Of a stretch of 20,923 nt of DNA, positions 1-9,111 are shown in pieces; positions within the stretch are counted from its first letter, which is position 1, and the number at the start of each line of letters is the position of its first letter. Source of the DNA: an uncultured Cryomorphaceae bacterium (lineage in GTDB: Bacteria; Bacteroidota; Bacteroidia; Flavobacteriales; Schleiferiaceae); the NCBI GenBank assembly GCA_913049755.1, contig CAJWXO010000011.1, positions 1 to 20,923 on the forward strand. The letters are read 5' to 3'. Below the pieces are notes generated by a model, which worked only from the letters and a program-made list of their open reading frames with translations, was not told the origin of the DNA and did not search any database. The translations under genes were made by a program, and so were the position numbers.

Positions 1-1
1 T

Positions 2-118
2 GTTCATGCTGGTGATGTTCATGCTGGTGATGTTCATGCTGGTGATGTTCATGCTCATGCTGATGATGTTCATGCTGGTGATGTTAATGCTCATGCTGAT
101 GATGCTCATGCTGGTGAT
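2..118 (+). repeat. 15-bp/36-bp in-frame tandem repeat encoding a His/Asp-rich linker
   Basis: Three identical 15-bp units (2-46, peptide VHAGD) are followed by a 36-bp higher-order unit, VHAHADD plus VHAGD, at 47-82. That unit is repeated at 83-118 with two base differences, giving VNAHADD plus AHAGD. Codon use is the same in every copy (cat, gct, ggt, gat), so the units arose by DNA duplication rather than by convergent selection on the protein. Every unit is a multiple of 3 bp, so copy-number changes keep the actF frame. The array touches the window edge, so its full length is unknown. Confidence 0.93.
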
Positions 119-1240
119 GCTCACGGAGGTCATGAAGATCACGGTGCCGCAAATCGACCATGGTCTGCTTTTTTAGTGAATACAATATTCTTTTTAGGTA
201 TTGGAGTAGGTACTTTATTCTTTTTGGCTATCCAATATGCGGCACAGGCAGGATGGTCGGCAGGAATTCTAAGGGTAATGGAAGCTGTGTCATTGTTTGT
301 AACTGTTCCTTTACTCGGATTGCTGTTTTTGGCTATCACGGGCTCCATGCATCAACATCATATTTGGCACTGGATGCAGGAAGGAATAATGGATCCATCG
401 AGTTCTAACTATGATGCCCTAATCGCGGGAAAAGAGGCTTATTTAAATGCACCATTTTTTATTGTGCGTACAATTATATACTTGGTTATATGGGGAGGTG
501 CTGCATACTTATTCCGCAGAAATAGTCTTCGAGAAGATCGTCTGCCCTCGGGTCAAAATTTATTCTTTACTCAAAGAAAGTTAGGAGCAGCATTTATAGT
601 CTTGTACGCGATAACATCTTCAACAAGTGCATGGGATTTTATAATGTCTATTGATGCGCATTGGTTCTCAACACTTTTTGGATGGTACACTTTTGCTGGA
701 ATGTTTGTTACATCATTAACGGTATTGAACTTATTGGTTATTTATCTGCGAATAGGTGGGTATCTGCCATGGGTTAATTCTAATCATCAGCATGATTTGG
801 GTAAATTCATGTTTGCTTTTAGTGTTTTTTGGACATACTTATGGTTCTCTCAATATATGTTGATTTGGTATTCTAATATACCGGAAGAGACACCATATTA
901 TTTAGCTCGATTTGGCGAGTATAAATTGTTGTTTATGACAATGGTTGTATTGAATTTCCTTATGCCGATCTTGGTTTTAATGTCTCGCGACGCAAAACGT
1001 ATAGCTGGATTCATCGGGCTTGCGGCAGTATTTGTTTTAGCAGGGCATTGGATGGATCACTATATTATGATTATGCCGGGTTCTGTTGGATATAATTATG
1101 GTTTTGGATGGGTTGAGATAGGTGGCTTTTTATTTTACGCAGGTATCTTTATTTACATCGTCTTATATAATCTTTCCTCTGCCCCTCTTCTAATGAAAAA
1201 TCACGCTATGATATATGAAAGTAAACTGTTCCACCAATAA
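2..1240 (+). CDS. actF: Alternative complex III subunit ActF (quinol:cytochrome c oxidoreductase membrane subunit), 5'-truncated
   Basis: The reading frame is open from the left edge of the window, so the start codon is missing. The GTG at 176 is an internal codon and not a start. The visible 412 residues begin with a His/Asp/Ala/Gly-rich stretch (codons 2-150), then an NRPWSAF motif, then about nine hydrophobic segments with polar turns. A short hydrophobic N-terminus followed by a His-rich linker and NRPW-type motif is what I know from Bacteroidota ActF, the membrane subunit related to ActC/NrfD and predicted to bind quinone in alternative complex III. That complex oxidises menaquinol and passes electrons to a cytochrome or directly to the oxidase. 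The gene lies 12 bp before coxB and shares its operon, as expected for an ACIII-oxidase supercomplex. The identification is strong. The unusual part is the near-perfect DNA repeat in the linker, listed separately. Confidence 0.88.
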   Translation, partial: VHAGDVHAGDVHAGDVHAHADDVHAGDVNAHADDAHAGDAHGGHEDHGAANRPWSAFLVNTIFFLGIGVGTLFFLAIQYAAQAGWSAGILRVMEAVSLFVTVPLLGLLFLAITGSMHQHHIWHWMQEGIMDPSSSNYDALIAGKEAYLNAPFFIVRTIIYLVIWGGAAYLFRRNSLREDRLPSGQNLFFTQRKLGAAFIVLYAITSSTSAWDFIMSIDAHWFSTLFGWYTFAGMFVTSLTVLNLLVIYLRIGGYLPWVNSNHQHDLGKFMFAFSVFWTYLWFSQYMLIWYSNIPEETPYYLARFGEYKLLFMTMVVLNFLMPILVLMSRDAKRIAGFIGLAAVFVLAGHWMDHYIMIMPGSVGYNYGFGWVEIGGFLFYAGIFIYIVLYNLSSAPLLMKNHAMIYESKLFHQ

Positions 1241-1252
1241 TATTATATTGAT

Positions 1253-2278
1253 ATGACCGGTCTTCTAATAGCCATTGTGCTATTCCTATTAGTTCTTGCA
1301 ATTGCGCAAATTATTCGCATCTACGAGCTCGCTGCAAAGGCCAGTAAGCGAGATGAATATATAGTCACAAATAAAGACAATAATTATCAGGGTAGACTAA
1401 TGCTCCTCTTTGGACTTGGTCTTTTGTCTTCATTTGTATGGATGGTAAATGCCTGGAGTCCATTATTTCTGCCTAAGCCTTCATCTTTGCACGGATTAGA
1501 AATTGATATGTTATGGGATATTTCCATGGGACTCATTGTTGTCACATTTTTTATCGTTCAGCCAATTTTATTCTTTTTTGCATACAAGTACAGAGGCAAA
1601 AAAGGGCAAAAAGCAACATATTATGAACATAACAATAAATTAGAGTTTATATGGACAATAGTTCCGGCAATTGTTCTTGCCGTTTTAATCGTTTACGGGA
1701 TGACAACTTGGTCAAATGTCTGGAATCCTGACAACGATGAGGAGCCCATTGTAATCGAATTATATGCTCAGCAATTTAAATGGATCGCAAGATATTCTGG
1801 AGATGATAATACTTTGGGTAATGCAAATGTCCGTCTTATTCAAGGAGTTAATACTATAGGTGTTGACACAATGGATGCTGCTAGTCAAGATGATAAAGTT
1901 GTCAGTGAATTGCATCTGCCTGTAGGCAAGCCTATTAAGTTTGTGTTTAGATCTCAAGATGTAATTCATTCTGCTTATATGCCCCATTTTAGGGCTCAAA
2001 TGAATTGTGTTCCAGGAGCCCAAACTTCATTTCAGTTTACACCTATAATTACAACTGAAGAGATCCGAATGGATCCTGATGTAATTCAAAAAGTTGAACG
2101 AATAAATAAGATTAGATTAGAGGCTGGTAAAGAGTTTTACGAATATGACTATTTGTTGCTTTGCAACAAGGTATGCGGTTCTGCTCATTACAATATGCAA
2201 ATGCCCCTTATTGTAGAAACCGAAGCGGAATATGCCCAATGGTTATCGGAACAAAAGACTGTTAAAGAATCAATTTAA
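1253..2278 (+). CDS. coxB: Cytochrome c oxidase subunit II (CuA-binding)
   Basis: This 341-residue protein is subunit II of an aa3-type heme-copper oxidase. It receives electrons at a binuclear CuA centre facing the periplasm. It has an N-terminal hydrophobic segment (about 2-22), further segments near 48-68 and 92-112, and a helix at about 130-150. A cupredoxin domain follows with the CuA ligands visible: H239 (in DVIHSAYMPH), C304 and C308 (CNKVC), H312 and M315. The family often has Glu between the two cysteines, and here it is Lys. I recall CNK(I/V)C as usual in Bacteroidota. That position coordinates copper through its backbone, so the site should be intact. About 40 extra residues (roughly 265-295) sit before the Cys pair. 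The gene lies between actF and coxA with 12- and 11-bp gaps, consistent with one transcript. Confidence 0.95.
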   Translation: MTGLLIAIVLFLLVLAIAQIIRIYELAAKASKRDEYIVTNKDNNYQGRLMLLFGLGLLSSFVWMVNAWSPLFLPKPSSLHGLEIDMLWDISMGLIVVTFFIVQPILFFFAYKYRGKKGQKATYYEHNNKLEFIWTIVPAIVLAVLIVYGMTTWSNVWNPDNDEEPIVIELYAQQFKWIARYSGDDNTLGNANVRLIQGVNTIGVDTMDAASQDDKVVSELHLPVGKPIKFVFRSQDVIHSAYMPHFRAQMNCVPGAQTSFQFTPIITTEEIRMDPDVIQKVERINKIRLEAGKEFYEYDYLLLCNKVCGSAHYNMQMPLIVETEAEYAQWLSEQKTVKESI

Positions 2279-2289
2279 ATCGTTGAGCT

Positions 2290-4077
2290 ATGGCGAAAAA
2301 AATAAATGAAGAGGTGATTTCTCATGATGATCACGAGCATCCTGTAGAGAACTTTTGGACAAAGTATGTGTTCTCCATGGACCATAAAATGATTGGTAAA
2401 CAATTCCTAGTTACTGGAATGCTAATGGGAGTATTGGGAGTCTTTATGTCAATGCTATTTAGATTGCAATTAGCATGGCCAAATGAAAAGTTTGTAATTC
2501 TTGAGTCTATTCTCGGAAAATGGGCGCCAGAAGGGCAAATGGACCCAAATATTTATTTGGCGTTGGTTACAATTCATGGAACAATAATGGTCTTTTTTGT
2601 ATTGACTGCAGGCCTATCTGGAACATTTTCAAATCTCTTAATTCCTTTGCAAATTGGAGCTAGGGATATGGCTTCGGGATTCTTAAATATGCTATCATAT
2701 TGGTTTTTTGCCGCATCTTCAGTTGTAATGGTAGTCTCTCTTTTCGTTGAAACGGGACCGGCATCTGGTGGTTGGACAGTTTACCCTCCTCTTAGCGCTT
2801 TGCCACAGGCTATGCCCGGTTCTGGTGCAGGCATGACACTTTGGTTGGTTTCCATGACATTATTTATTGCAGGATCATTATTGGGGTCTTTAAATTATAT
2901 AGTAACTATAATTAATTTGAGAACAAAGGGAATGAGTATGGATAGACTTCCTTTGACTATCTGGGCGTTTTTTGTTACGGCAATCCTTGGTGTTCTCTCT
3001 TTTCCGGTTTTACTGAGTGCGGCTCTTCTTTTAATGTTTGACAGATTGCTGGGTACAAGCTTTTATCTGTCAGATATAATGGTTGCTGGAGAGCTTCTTC
3101 ATAATGAAGGTGGCAGTCCAGTTCTTTATGAGCACTTATTTTGGTTCTTAGGACACCCCGAGGTTTATATTATTCTTTTACCTGCTTTAGGAATAACATC
3201 AGAAGTCATTGCTACTAATTCTCGAAAGCCAATATTTGGTTATCGAGCAATGATCGGTTCAATATTGGCAATAGCTTTTCTATCCTTTATCGTTTGGGGT
3301 CATCATATGTTTATTACAGGTATGAATCCATTTTTAGGATCAGTATTTACATTTACTACTCTGCTTATTGCTATTCCTTCTGCGGTTAAGGCGTTTAATT
3401 ATATAACTACTTTGTGGAAAGGTAATATTCAATTTACACCTGCAATGTTATTCTCAATTGGATTAGTAAGCACTTTCGTCGCTGGCGGATTGACAGGTAT
3501 TATTTTAGGAGATTCCGCATTAGACATTAATGTTCATGATACATACTTTGTTGTAGCTCATTTCCATATTGTAATGGGTCTTTCTGCGATATTTGGAATG
3601 TTTGCCGGGGTATATCATTGGTTTCCTAAAATGTATAGAAGGATGATGAACAAGACCATGGGCTATTTGCATTTTTGGTTAACCTTTATTTCTGCTTATG
3701 GTGTCTTTTTCCCCATGCATTTTACTGGTCTCGCTGGTCTGCCGAGAAGGTATTACAGCAATGCCGAGTTTCCAATGTTTGACGAATTACAAGACATAAA
3801 TGTTATTATAACAATGTTTGCCATTTTTGGCGGCATTGCTCAATTAATATTCCTATTCAATTTCTTTTATTCTATGTGGAGAGGCCCAGTCGCTCCTAAA
3901 AATCCATGGCGGTCAAATACTCTAGAGTGGACGACTCCAGTAGAGCATATTCATGGGAATTGGGAAGGTGAAATTCCAACGGTTCACCGTTGGCCCTATG
4001 ATTACAGCAAGCCAGGACACGATGATGATTTTGTCCCGCAGTCTACTCCTAGACTAAAAGATGAACCTGGGCATTAA
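2290..4077 (+). CDS. coxA: Cytochrome c oxidase subunit I (A-type heme-copper oxidase)
   Basis: This 595-residue catalytic subunit reduces O2 to water and pumps protons. The redox-centre ligands are visible: H96 (IHGTIM) and H426 for the low-spin heme, H424 for the high-spin heme (AHFHIVMG, 423-430), and H289, H338 and H339 for CuB. Y293 in GHPEVY can form the His-Tyr crosslink that marks the A family. The K-channel lysine is K367 (AVKAFNY), 28 residues after H339 as in bovine subunit I. D126 (ARDMA) and N133 fit the D-channel entry, although the usual FPRLNN after it is replaced by SGFLNM. The N-terminus carries a short His-rich patch (HDDHEH, 12-17). It is the last gene of the visible respiratory operon and is followed by a strong terminator. 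Confidence 0.97.
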   Translation: MAKKINEEVISHDDHEHPVENFWTKYVFSMDHKMIGKQFLVTGMLMGVLGVFMSMLFRLQLAWPNEKFVILESILGKWAPEGQMDPNIYLALVTIHGTIMVFFVLTAGLSGTFSNLLIPLQIGARDMASGFLNMLSYWFFAASSVVMVVSLFVETGPASGGWTVYPPLSALPQAMPGSGAGMTLWLVSMTLFIAGSLLGSLNYIVTIINLRTKGMSMDRLPLTIWAFFVTAILGVLSFPVLLSAALLLMFDRLLGTSFYLSDIMVAGELLHNEGGSPVLYEHLFWFLGHPEVYIILLPALGITSEVIATNSRKPIFGYRAMIGSILAIAFLSFIVWGHHMFITGMNPFLGSVFTFTTLLIAIPSAVKAFNYITTLWKGNIQFTPAMLFSIGLVSTFVAGGLTGIILGDSALDINVHDTYFVVAHFHIVMGLSAIFGMFAGVYHWFPKMYRRMMNKTMGYLHFWLTFISAYGVFFPMHFTGLAGLPRRYYSNAEFPMFDELQDINVIITMFAIFGGIAQLIFLFNFFYSMWRGPVAPKNPWRSNTLEWTTPVEHIHGNWEGEIPTVHRWPYDYSKPGHDDDFVPQSTPRLKDEPGH

Positions 4078-4097
4078 TTATTGTTGAAAGAGTTTTT

Positions 4098-4127
4098 AAG
4101 GGCCACCAAATCGGTGGCCCTTTCCTT
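4098..4127 (+). terminator. Intrinsic terminator after coxA
   Basis: A perfect 10-bp stem (4098-4107 pairing with 4113-4122), mostly G/C, surrounds a 5-nt AAATC loop and is followed by a T-rich tail (TTTCCTTTT). It starts 20 bp after the coxA stop and ends before ruvB. It works only on the plus strand, because the other flank would give an A-rich tail. It separates the respiratory operon from ruvB-queG. Confidence 0.9.
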
Positions 4128-4141
4128 TTAAATTTGTCTTA

Positions 4142-5164
4142 ATGGTACGTTTTGAAGAAGAAGGACTATCCTCGAAAGAAGAAGAAGCTGAACAGCGCCT
4201 TCGTCCTGCTAGATTTGATGATTTTGCAGGACAAGAGAAGGCTTTAGAAAATTTAAAAATATTTGTTCAAGCTGCTAGAGAACGGGGAGAGGCTATGGAT
4301 CACGTTTTACTGCATGGCCCTCCGGGTTTGGGGAAAACCACTTTAGCCCATATCCTGGCGAATGAACTCAATTCGAATCTTCGCTTGACATCTGGCCCTG
4401 TTTTAGATAAGCCAGGGGATTTAGCTGGGTTATTAACAAGCCTCGAGGAGAATGATGTTTTATTCATTGATGAAATACACCGCTTAAGTCCTGTAATAGA
4501 AGAATACCTTTATTCAGCGATGGAAGACTTTTCAATCGATATTATGATTGAGAGTGGCCCTTCTGCTCGTTCAGTCCAGATCGGTTTAAAGCCATTTACT
4601 CTAGTTGGAGCAACAACTCGATCTGGAATGTTGACCGCTCCCTTAAGATCTCGTTTTGGAATTTCGACAAGGTTAGAGTATTATAAAGTTGAGTTGTTAA
4701 GCACAATTGTTGAACGGTCATCAGGAATTTTAAATATTAAAACGGAGCAAGATGCAGCAATTGAAGTTGCTCGAAGGAGTCGGGGTACTCCGCGTATTGC
4801 AAATTCATTGCTTCGAAGACTAAGGGACTTTGCACAGGTAAAAGGAAAAGGTATAATTGACATTAGTATTGCTCGATATGGTATGGATGCACTTGACGTG
4901 GATGAGCATGGCCTTGATGATATGGATAATAAGATTTTAACTGCTCTTATTGATAAATTTAAAGGAGGCCCTGTAGGTTTAACCACCTTGGCCACTGCAG
5001 TTTCTGAACAATCAGAGACATTAGAAGAAGTATATGAGCCATATTTAATTCAAGAAGGTTATCTCGCTCGGACTCCTAGAGGGAGGGTAGCGATGGATCT
5101 TTCTTATGAGCACTTAGGGAGAAAAGCCCCAAACCAAAAGGGTCTTTTTGATTTAGAAAAATGA
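4142..5164 (+). CDS. ruvB: Holliday junction branch migration ATPase RuvB
   Basis: This 340-residue AAA+ motor is of normal family length. With RuvA it forms the ring motors that drive Holliday-junction branch migration in recombination and fork repair. Seen in order: the RuvB N-terminal motif [13 protein letters not shown] (19-31), Walker [10 protein letters not shown] (59-67), Walker B LFIDEIHR (107-114), [12 protein letters not shown] before Walker B, sensor I GATTR (156-160), the arginine-finger region PLRSRFG (167-173), and a C-terminal winged-helix domain (about 260-330). The stop overlaps the queG start by ATGA, so translation is probably coupled. Its partner ruvA lies about 7 kb downstream in another operon, and no ruvC is in the window. 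A perfect TAnnTTTG element (4129-4136) sits just before the ATG but has no -33 partner, so the promoter is unproven. Confidence 0.98.
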   Translation: MVRFEEEGLSSKEEEAEQRLRPARFDDFAGQEKALENLKIFVQAARERGEAMDHVLLHGPPGLGKTTLAHILANELNSNLRLTSGPVLDKPGDLAGLLTSLEENDVLFIDEIHRLSPVIEEYLYSAMEDFSIDIMIESGPSARSVQIGLKPFTLVGATTRSGMLTAPLRSRFGISTRLEYYKVELLSTIVERSSGILNIKTEQDAAIEVARRSRGTPRIANSLLRRLRDFAQVKGKGIIDISIARYGMDALDVDEHGLDDMDNKILTALIDKFKGGPVGLTTLATAVSEQSETLEEVYEPYLIQEGYLARTPRGRVAMDLSYEHLGRKAPNQKGLFDLEK

Positions 5165-6099
5165 ATGCAAAGAAATTTTTGCAGCAAGAGTCAAATAGGT
5201 TAGGCTTTTTGTCATGCCGTGTCTCAAAAGCGGAATTCCTTAAAGATGAAGCTCCTCGCTTAGAGGAATGGTTAAAGCATGGTTATCATGGCTCTATGGC
5301 TTACATGGAAAATCATTTTGATAAACGTTTAGATCCGAGAAAATTAGTTCCAGGGGCTCGTTCTGTAATCAGCCTGGCTTATAATTATTATCCAGAAAAG
5401 GAAATCATAAAGGCTGATGCCTCATTCCCTAAAATTGCAAAATATGCTTATGGAGAGGATTATCACGTTGTGATAAAAGAGAAATTATTTGAGTTACTGG
5501 ACTCACTTCGTTCTAATTTTGGGCATGTCGAGGGGAGATGCTTTGTTGATTCTGCTCCAGTTTTGGAGCGATCTTGGGCCGAGAAAAGTGGAATAGGTTG
5601 GATTGGTAAGAATAGCTTATTACTTAGGAAATACGAAGGGAGTTTTTTCTTTCTTGCGGAGTTAATAATTGATATGGATCTACCTGAAGATCATTTAGAG
5701 AATGATCATTGTGGATCATGCACGAAATGTATAGATGCATGCCCTACTGGCGCAATTGTTCAACCTGAGGTTATTGACAGTAATCGTTGTATAAGCCACA
5801 TGACAATTGAGCTCCATGGGGCTTTGCCTGCTGATTTTAAGGAGTCAATATCTCCTTGGGTTTTTGGATGCGATATCTGTCAAGATGTTTGCCCGTGGAA
5901 CCGTCATTCGAAGCCTAACAATGAAGATCGTTTTAATCCTGGAGTTTGGAAAGATTGGAATGAGAATGACTGGAAAGAAATCACAGAGGAAACCTTTGGT
6001 CGCGTTTTTAAGAAAAGCGCGATTAAACGAACCGGTTTTGAAGGGTTAAAGCGTAATCTGACTTTGGGAGAAATATCCGCTATGGATAAACAAAAGTAG
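5161..6099 (+). CDS. queG: Epoxyqueuosine reductase QueG
   Basis: This 312-residue cytosolic enzyme catalyses the last step of queuosine synthesis, reducing epoxyqueuosine to queuosine at tRNA position 34 with cobalamin and two [4Fe-4S] clusters. Visible signatures: HGSMAYM (43-49); [23 protein letters not shown] (from 129), whose Asp D130 matches the family's catalytic acid; a ferredoxin-like motif with C184, C187, C190 and C194; C210; and a second motif with C237, C240 and C244 ([12 protein letters not shown]). These give the eight cysteines needed for two clusters. The protein ends soon after the second cluster, so it is the short form without the C-terminal HEAT-like extension found in some homologues. 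Its start overlaps the ruvB stop by 4 bp. Its last 20 bp overlap the tail of the convergent minus-strand gene. Confidence 0.96.
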   Translation: MNAKKFLQQESNRLGFLSCRVSKAEFLKDEAPRLEEWLKHGYHGSMAYMENHFDKRLDPRKLVPGARSVISLAYNYYPEKEIIKADASFPKIAKYAYGEDYHVVIKEKLFELLDSLRSNFGHVEGRCFVDSAPVLERSWAEKSGIGWIGKNSLLLRKYEGSFFFLAELIIDMDLPEDHLENDHCGSCTKCIDACPTGAIVQPEVIDSNRCISHMTIELHGALPADFKESISPWVFGCDICQDVCPWNRHSKPNNEDRFNPGVWKDWNENDWKEITEETFGRVFKKSAIKRTGFEGLKRNLTLGEISAMDKQK

Positions 6100-6943
6100 A
6101 CCCTGGTTGAATGACCTTGTAATTGGATTCATCATATAATATTATCACCCATTCACATTCTTTAGCTTCCCACAGAGGTTCAAGATAGGACGTAGCACTT
6201 CCGGAAAATATTTGCCCTTCGACTCCGCCATTTTGAGAAATCAATGTACCCAATGGCCCTAACGGGGCACTACGAAAAACATTTGCATGGTTATATGTTT
6301 CATTTCTAGCGTTGTTGGGCATCAATTGCGGAGCAATTATTCCAGATTCTTTTAAATAAACTGCAATCCAAAGAGGGTTTGTTTGAAGTGAATTGAGCTC
6401 TACCGAATAATTCAATACGGCAACTCTGGTTGCACTATCATATTTAACATTTAGTGAGAATAACGCTTCTATTGGTTTAGCCATTTCCAAGAATGTTAAC
6501 CCCGACCAAGCTGAGTAAGTCTTTTGGTGTGAATTTGGATAATCTAATCTCTGAACAAGGCCCATAGGAAGTGCGAAAACTCCAAAATGTGTGGCGATAT
6601 CATCACCTTCCTGAGTCGTAAAATCAATCGGATAGTCATTATTGACTCCTGTAAAATTTGAGGGTCCTGCATGAATGGCCAATGGAATTACGCTAGAGCC
6701 AAAGAGGCTATCTAATTCTCGTATTGCCTTGGATGCTTTTGGGCAATTTTTACATCTATGTCCTGTAAAATCTTCAACTATGACGGCACGCGCTGTTTGA
6801 ATCAGAGTGTCACCTATTACCGTTGAAGATGTATCTATTGGTATAAAGGTATTTTCTTTAAAAGGTTCATCAATAACGTCACAACTATTTAAACATAAAT
6901 AGCACGAAAACATAAAGGCAACAAACTTTTTTAAATAATTCAT
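6080..6943 (-). CDS. Omp28-like thioredoxin-fold lipoprotein
   Basis: This 287-residue product has an N-terminal lipoprotein signal: a basic and hydrophobic stretch ending in LNSC, with lipidated C21. It is therefore probably anchored in the outer membrane. After a linker, residues 52-70 read [19 protein letters not shown], a thioredoxin-like strand and helix with a CKNC pair (C64, C67). GVFALPMG (121-128) fits the cis-proline loop (P126). This pattern matches the Omp28-related family of Bacteroidota. The C-terminal half (about 160-287) looks like a beta-sandwich and has one more cysteine, C263. The gene is last in a three-gene operon; its ATG overlaps the stop of the barrel gene by TAATG. 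Substrate and function are unknown. A redox or partner-holding role for the barrel is inferred from the CxxC motif and the coupling. Confidence 0.82.
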   Translation of the reverse strand: MNYLKKFVAFMFSCYLCLNSCDVIDEPFKENTFIPIDTSSTVIGDTLIQTARAVIVEDFTGHRCKNCPKASKAIRELDSLFGSSVIPLAIHAGPSNFTGVNNDYPIDFTTQEGDDIATHFGVFALPMGLVQRLDYPNSHQKTYSAWSGLTFLEMAKPIEALFSLNVKYDSATRVAVLNYSVELNSLQTNPLWIAVYLKESGIIAPQLMPNNARNETYNHANVFRSAPLGPLGTLISQNGGVEGQIFSGSATSYLEPLWEAKECEWVIILYDESNYKVIQPGSTFVYP

Positions 6944-8610
6944 TAGAGACTAGTCGTTAAAGACATACTTAGACCATTTGAAGGGGGAACAACTCGACAG
7001 ACACCTCCGACACAAAATACCCCCTGCTGTTGTCTTCCATATCCAATTTGAACTCTGGTGGGTCCGTTAAAGTGTATAAGGGAGACTATGGGATAATGAA
7101 TACGTCGACTTGGTGTTGGATGGCCGTAGTTATAAATATCTTGTACAGCTAGAGTCCAATCATGATTAATTGTCCATTCGACTAAAGCCATGCCCATGTC
7201 TCCTCTAAATCCATCTGCGAGAGACCATTGTAATTCGCTTCGAATTGTTTGCCCATTGGGGATTTTAAATTGATTTTCCCAAACAACGGCATTTATACTT
7301 ATTACGGAATCCATATCGGGATTTTCTAAAAGAGTAATATCTCCAACGCCATCATTCAAAACTGTTTTGTTGTATTTCAAACGAAAGAAACTGATTTGAC
7401 TTTTATATTTTTTTGAGAACTTATGTGAGATGGAGCCATTTAAATCTCTAAAATAAATGGTGGGTCCAATTTTGAAATATTCAGATATATATCCCTGAGT
7501 TCCTTTTTGCCCTCGAGTTCCATCTTCCAAAACACTTTTATCAATACTATTAGACAGTGCTGAATTTATTGTCAACCTAGTCCCATATTTTCCTCCTAGT
7601 GGACTTCCTCTTGGAATCATATAATTTATTTCAAATTGACCGCCAATTTCTCCATTAATTTGAGTTGCATAAGGATAGAGGGCAACTAGAGCATAAGTAT
7701 GAGGTTCAGAAGTTGGAGGCAAGAAGTTTATGAAAAGATCAAATTGTTGCCCATTGCGATCAGAGCGGAAACTCATGTTGTCAATTCGCTTAATTGAAGC
7801 TAAAAGGCCCAATCCTTTTTTACTATAACTTATCGTACTTACTAAACCATTTCCAGGTCTATATATATAACCATTATCATAACTAGGGTCGTTTATTTTA
7901 TGGGCCCATTCTGTACTCCAGTTAACCCCTTTAAAATTTAAATTTGTCCTAAAAGCAAACGCACCAACATTTTGGGGTAAATTCAAAATTGCATCAAAAC
8001 CTCTTTGAAATTTACTTACAAAACTTGCCCCTGCACTTGCAAATATTCCTTTTTTTCCTAAAGCTGGTATTAATTCATTGGCTGACCATTCAATATCTGC
8101 ACCTCTGACCACACCTTCACTTTTTGTAAAATATTTTCTCTGTCTCCCCAGGACACCTTTGATTTTTATTCCCCCATTTAGTTTGGTTATAATCCTCACC
8201 CCGTCCATTGCATTGTCTAAACCAAGTCCTCGTTCCTCGTAAGAGCGGAAAATAAGTCCAGACCCAAACTGCTCATAAAAATTTCCTACTGTAATATCCC
8301 AGTTTTCTTTTCTTACACGTGCATAACGATAAGTAATCCCTTCCCCTCTGAATCCAGTTGGAAAACCGAGCATAACATTTTGATAATTCTCGTATCGCAT
8401 TCCTGCTTGAAAATCTCCATCGGTATAGGTAAAAAGGGCAAAGCCTTGACCTAATAATCTTTCATCAGGAAAATACTCTCCGCTAGGATCAAGAACTTCA
8501 TCTCTTAGATACCATTGAGCATCAGATTGAATAACTGCACGAATTTTCTGCTGCTGAGCAATTCCTACAAAAGGAAGACAGAGAGTAAAAATGAATAGAA
8601 CTGATTTCAT
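6943..8610 (-). CDS. DUF6029-type outer-membrane beta-barrel protein
   Basis: This 555-residue protein starts with a signal peptide (about 1-19, cleavage near GIAQQQ). The rest is mostly alternating beta-strands with aromatic girdles and ends in a short strand, typical of an outer-membrane barrel. The order of motifs (GFALFTYTDGDFQAGMRYENY, then TVGNFYEQFGSGLIFRSYEERGLGLDNAMDGVR, then SYSKKGLGLLASIKRIDNMSFRSDRN) matches what I remember of the Bacteroidota family annotated DUF6029, whose function is unknown. The mature chain has only two cysteines, C533 and C538, in GVFCVGGVCRVVPPSNG, probably the loop before the last strand. The start overlaps the stop of the upstream thioredoxin gene (ATGA), and the stop overlaps the start of the downstream lipoprotein gene (TAATG). 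Such tight coupling suggests that the three products work together. Confidence 0.8.
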   Translation of the reverse strand: MKSVLFIFTLCLPFVGIAQQQKIRAVIQSDAQWYLRDEVLDPSGEYFPDERLLGQGFALFTYTDGDFQAGMRYENYQNVMLGFPTGFRGEGITYRYARVRKENWDITVGNFYEQFGSGLIFRSYEERGLGLDNAMDGVRIITKLNGGIKIKGVLGRQRKYFTKSEGVVRGADIEWSANELIPALGKKGIFASAGASFVSKFQRGFDAILNLPQNVGAFAFRTNLNFKGVNWSTEWAHKINDPSYDNGYIYRPGNGLVSTISYSKKGLGLLASIKRIDNMSFRSDRNGQQFDLFINFLPPTSEPHTYALVALYPYATQINGEIGGQFEINYMIPRGSPLGGKYGTRLTINSALSNSIDKSVLEDGTRGQKGTQGYISEYFKIGPTIYFRDLNGSISHKFSKKYKSQISFFRLKYNKTVLNDGVGDITLLENPDMDSVISINAVVWENQFKIPNGQTIRSELQWSLADGFRGDMGMALVEWTINHDWTLAVQDIYNYGHPTPSRRIHYPIVSLIHFNGPTRVQIGYGRQQQGVFCVGGVCRVVPPSNGLSMSLTTSL

Positions 8611-9110
8611 TTAGTTTCTATCACCAAGCTTTTTTTAGAGATAGCTATAACTTTCTTTGCAAGCTCTTCCTCTTCTCCTGGAATGTATTTATTGGCCTGC
8701 CAGACTATTGAACCTTTATCATCTATCAAGAATGTATGGGGAATGTTATTTACACCCATCGCTCTTCGGAAATTACTATTGGGGTCTAAATAAACTTCAT
8801 AATCCCATGCTTGGCCTGCGACAAAAGGAGCTACTCTGCTCATTGTGCGAGAGTCATCGATGGAAATTGCTAAGACCTTGAGCCCTGTATCTTCAAGCTC
8901 AATAAAATAATCATGAAATGCATTGAGCTCATTGATGCATGGTTTGCACCATGTTGCCCAAAAGCTAATGATTAAAGGACTTCCTGGGTTTTCTAAGTCT
9001 GCTGCATCTATAATTTGGCCTTGTAGATTAACTAATTCTGCATTGGGTAAATTTTGGGAAAATGAACAGTTCCATATAAGAATGGAAAAAAATAGAATTA
9101 AATATTTCAT
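8607..9110 (-). CDS. TlpA-like secreted thioredoxin-family protein
   Basis: This 167-residue protein has a signal peptide (about 1-19, MKYLILFFSILIWNCSFSQ) and a TlpA/ResA-like thioredoxin domain. The active site is ISFWATWCKPC (C55, C58), and the cis-proline is P124 in NNIPHTFLID. The cysteine in the signal peptide (C15) does not fit a good lipobox (IWNC), so a periplasmic soluble form is more likely than a lipoprotein, though not certain. Family members reduce or shuffle disulfides outside the cytoplasm, often for cytochrome maturation or envelope proteins. No cytochrome-maturation gene is nearby. The gene is first in an operon with the barrel and the Omp28-like lipoprotein. Its ATG lies only 6 bp after the terminator hairpin of the upstream gene, leaving no ordinary leader. 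Confidence 0.9.
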   Translation of the reverse strand: MKYLILFFSILIWNCSFSQNLPNAELVNLQGQIIDAADLENPGSPLIISFWATWCKPCINELNAFHDYFIELEDTGLKVLAISIDDSRTMSRVAPFVAGQAWDYEVYLDPNSNFRRAMGVNNIPHTFLIDDKGSIVWQANKYIPGEEEELAKKVIAISKKSLVIETK

Positions 9111-9111
9111 A

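Noticed and set aside
176..178. GTG as the start of the first gene
   Set aside because: The frame stays open upstream to the window edge through the His-rich linker and the NRPW motif expected before this point in ActF. The GTG is an internal valine codon.
2162..2200. Lys replacing the usual Glu between the CuA cysteines of CoxB (CNKVC)
   Set aside because: That residue binds copper through its backbone carbonyl, and CNK(I/V)C is what I recall for Bacteroidota. It is not a loss-of-function change.
4129..4136. TAAATTTG just before ruvB as a promoter
   Set aside because: It fits the -7 consensus, but there is no -33 element (that position falls in the coxA terminator hairpin), and the implied start of transcription would be at or inside the ATG. 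Not supported enough to list.
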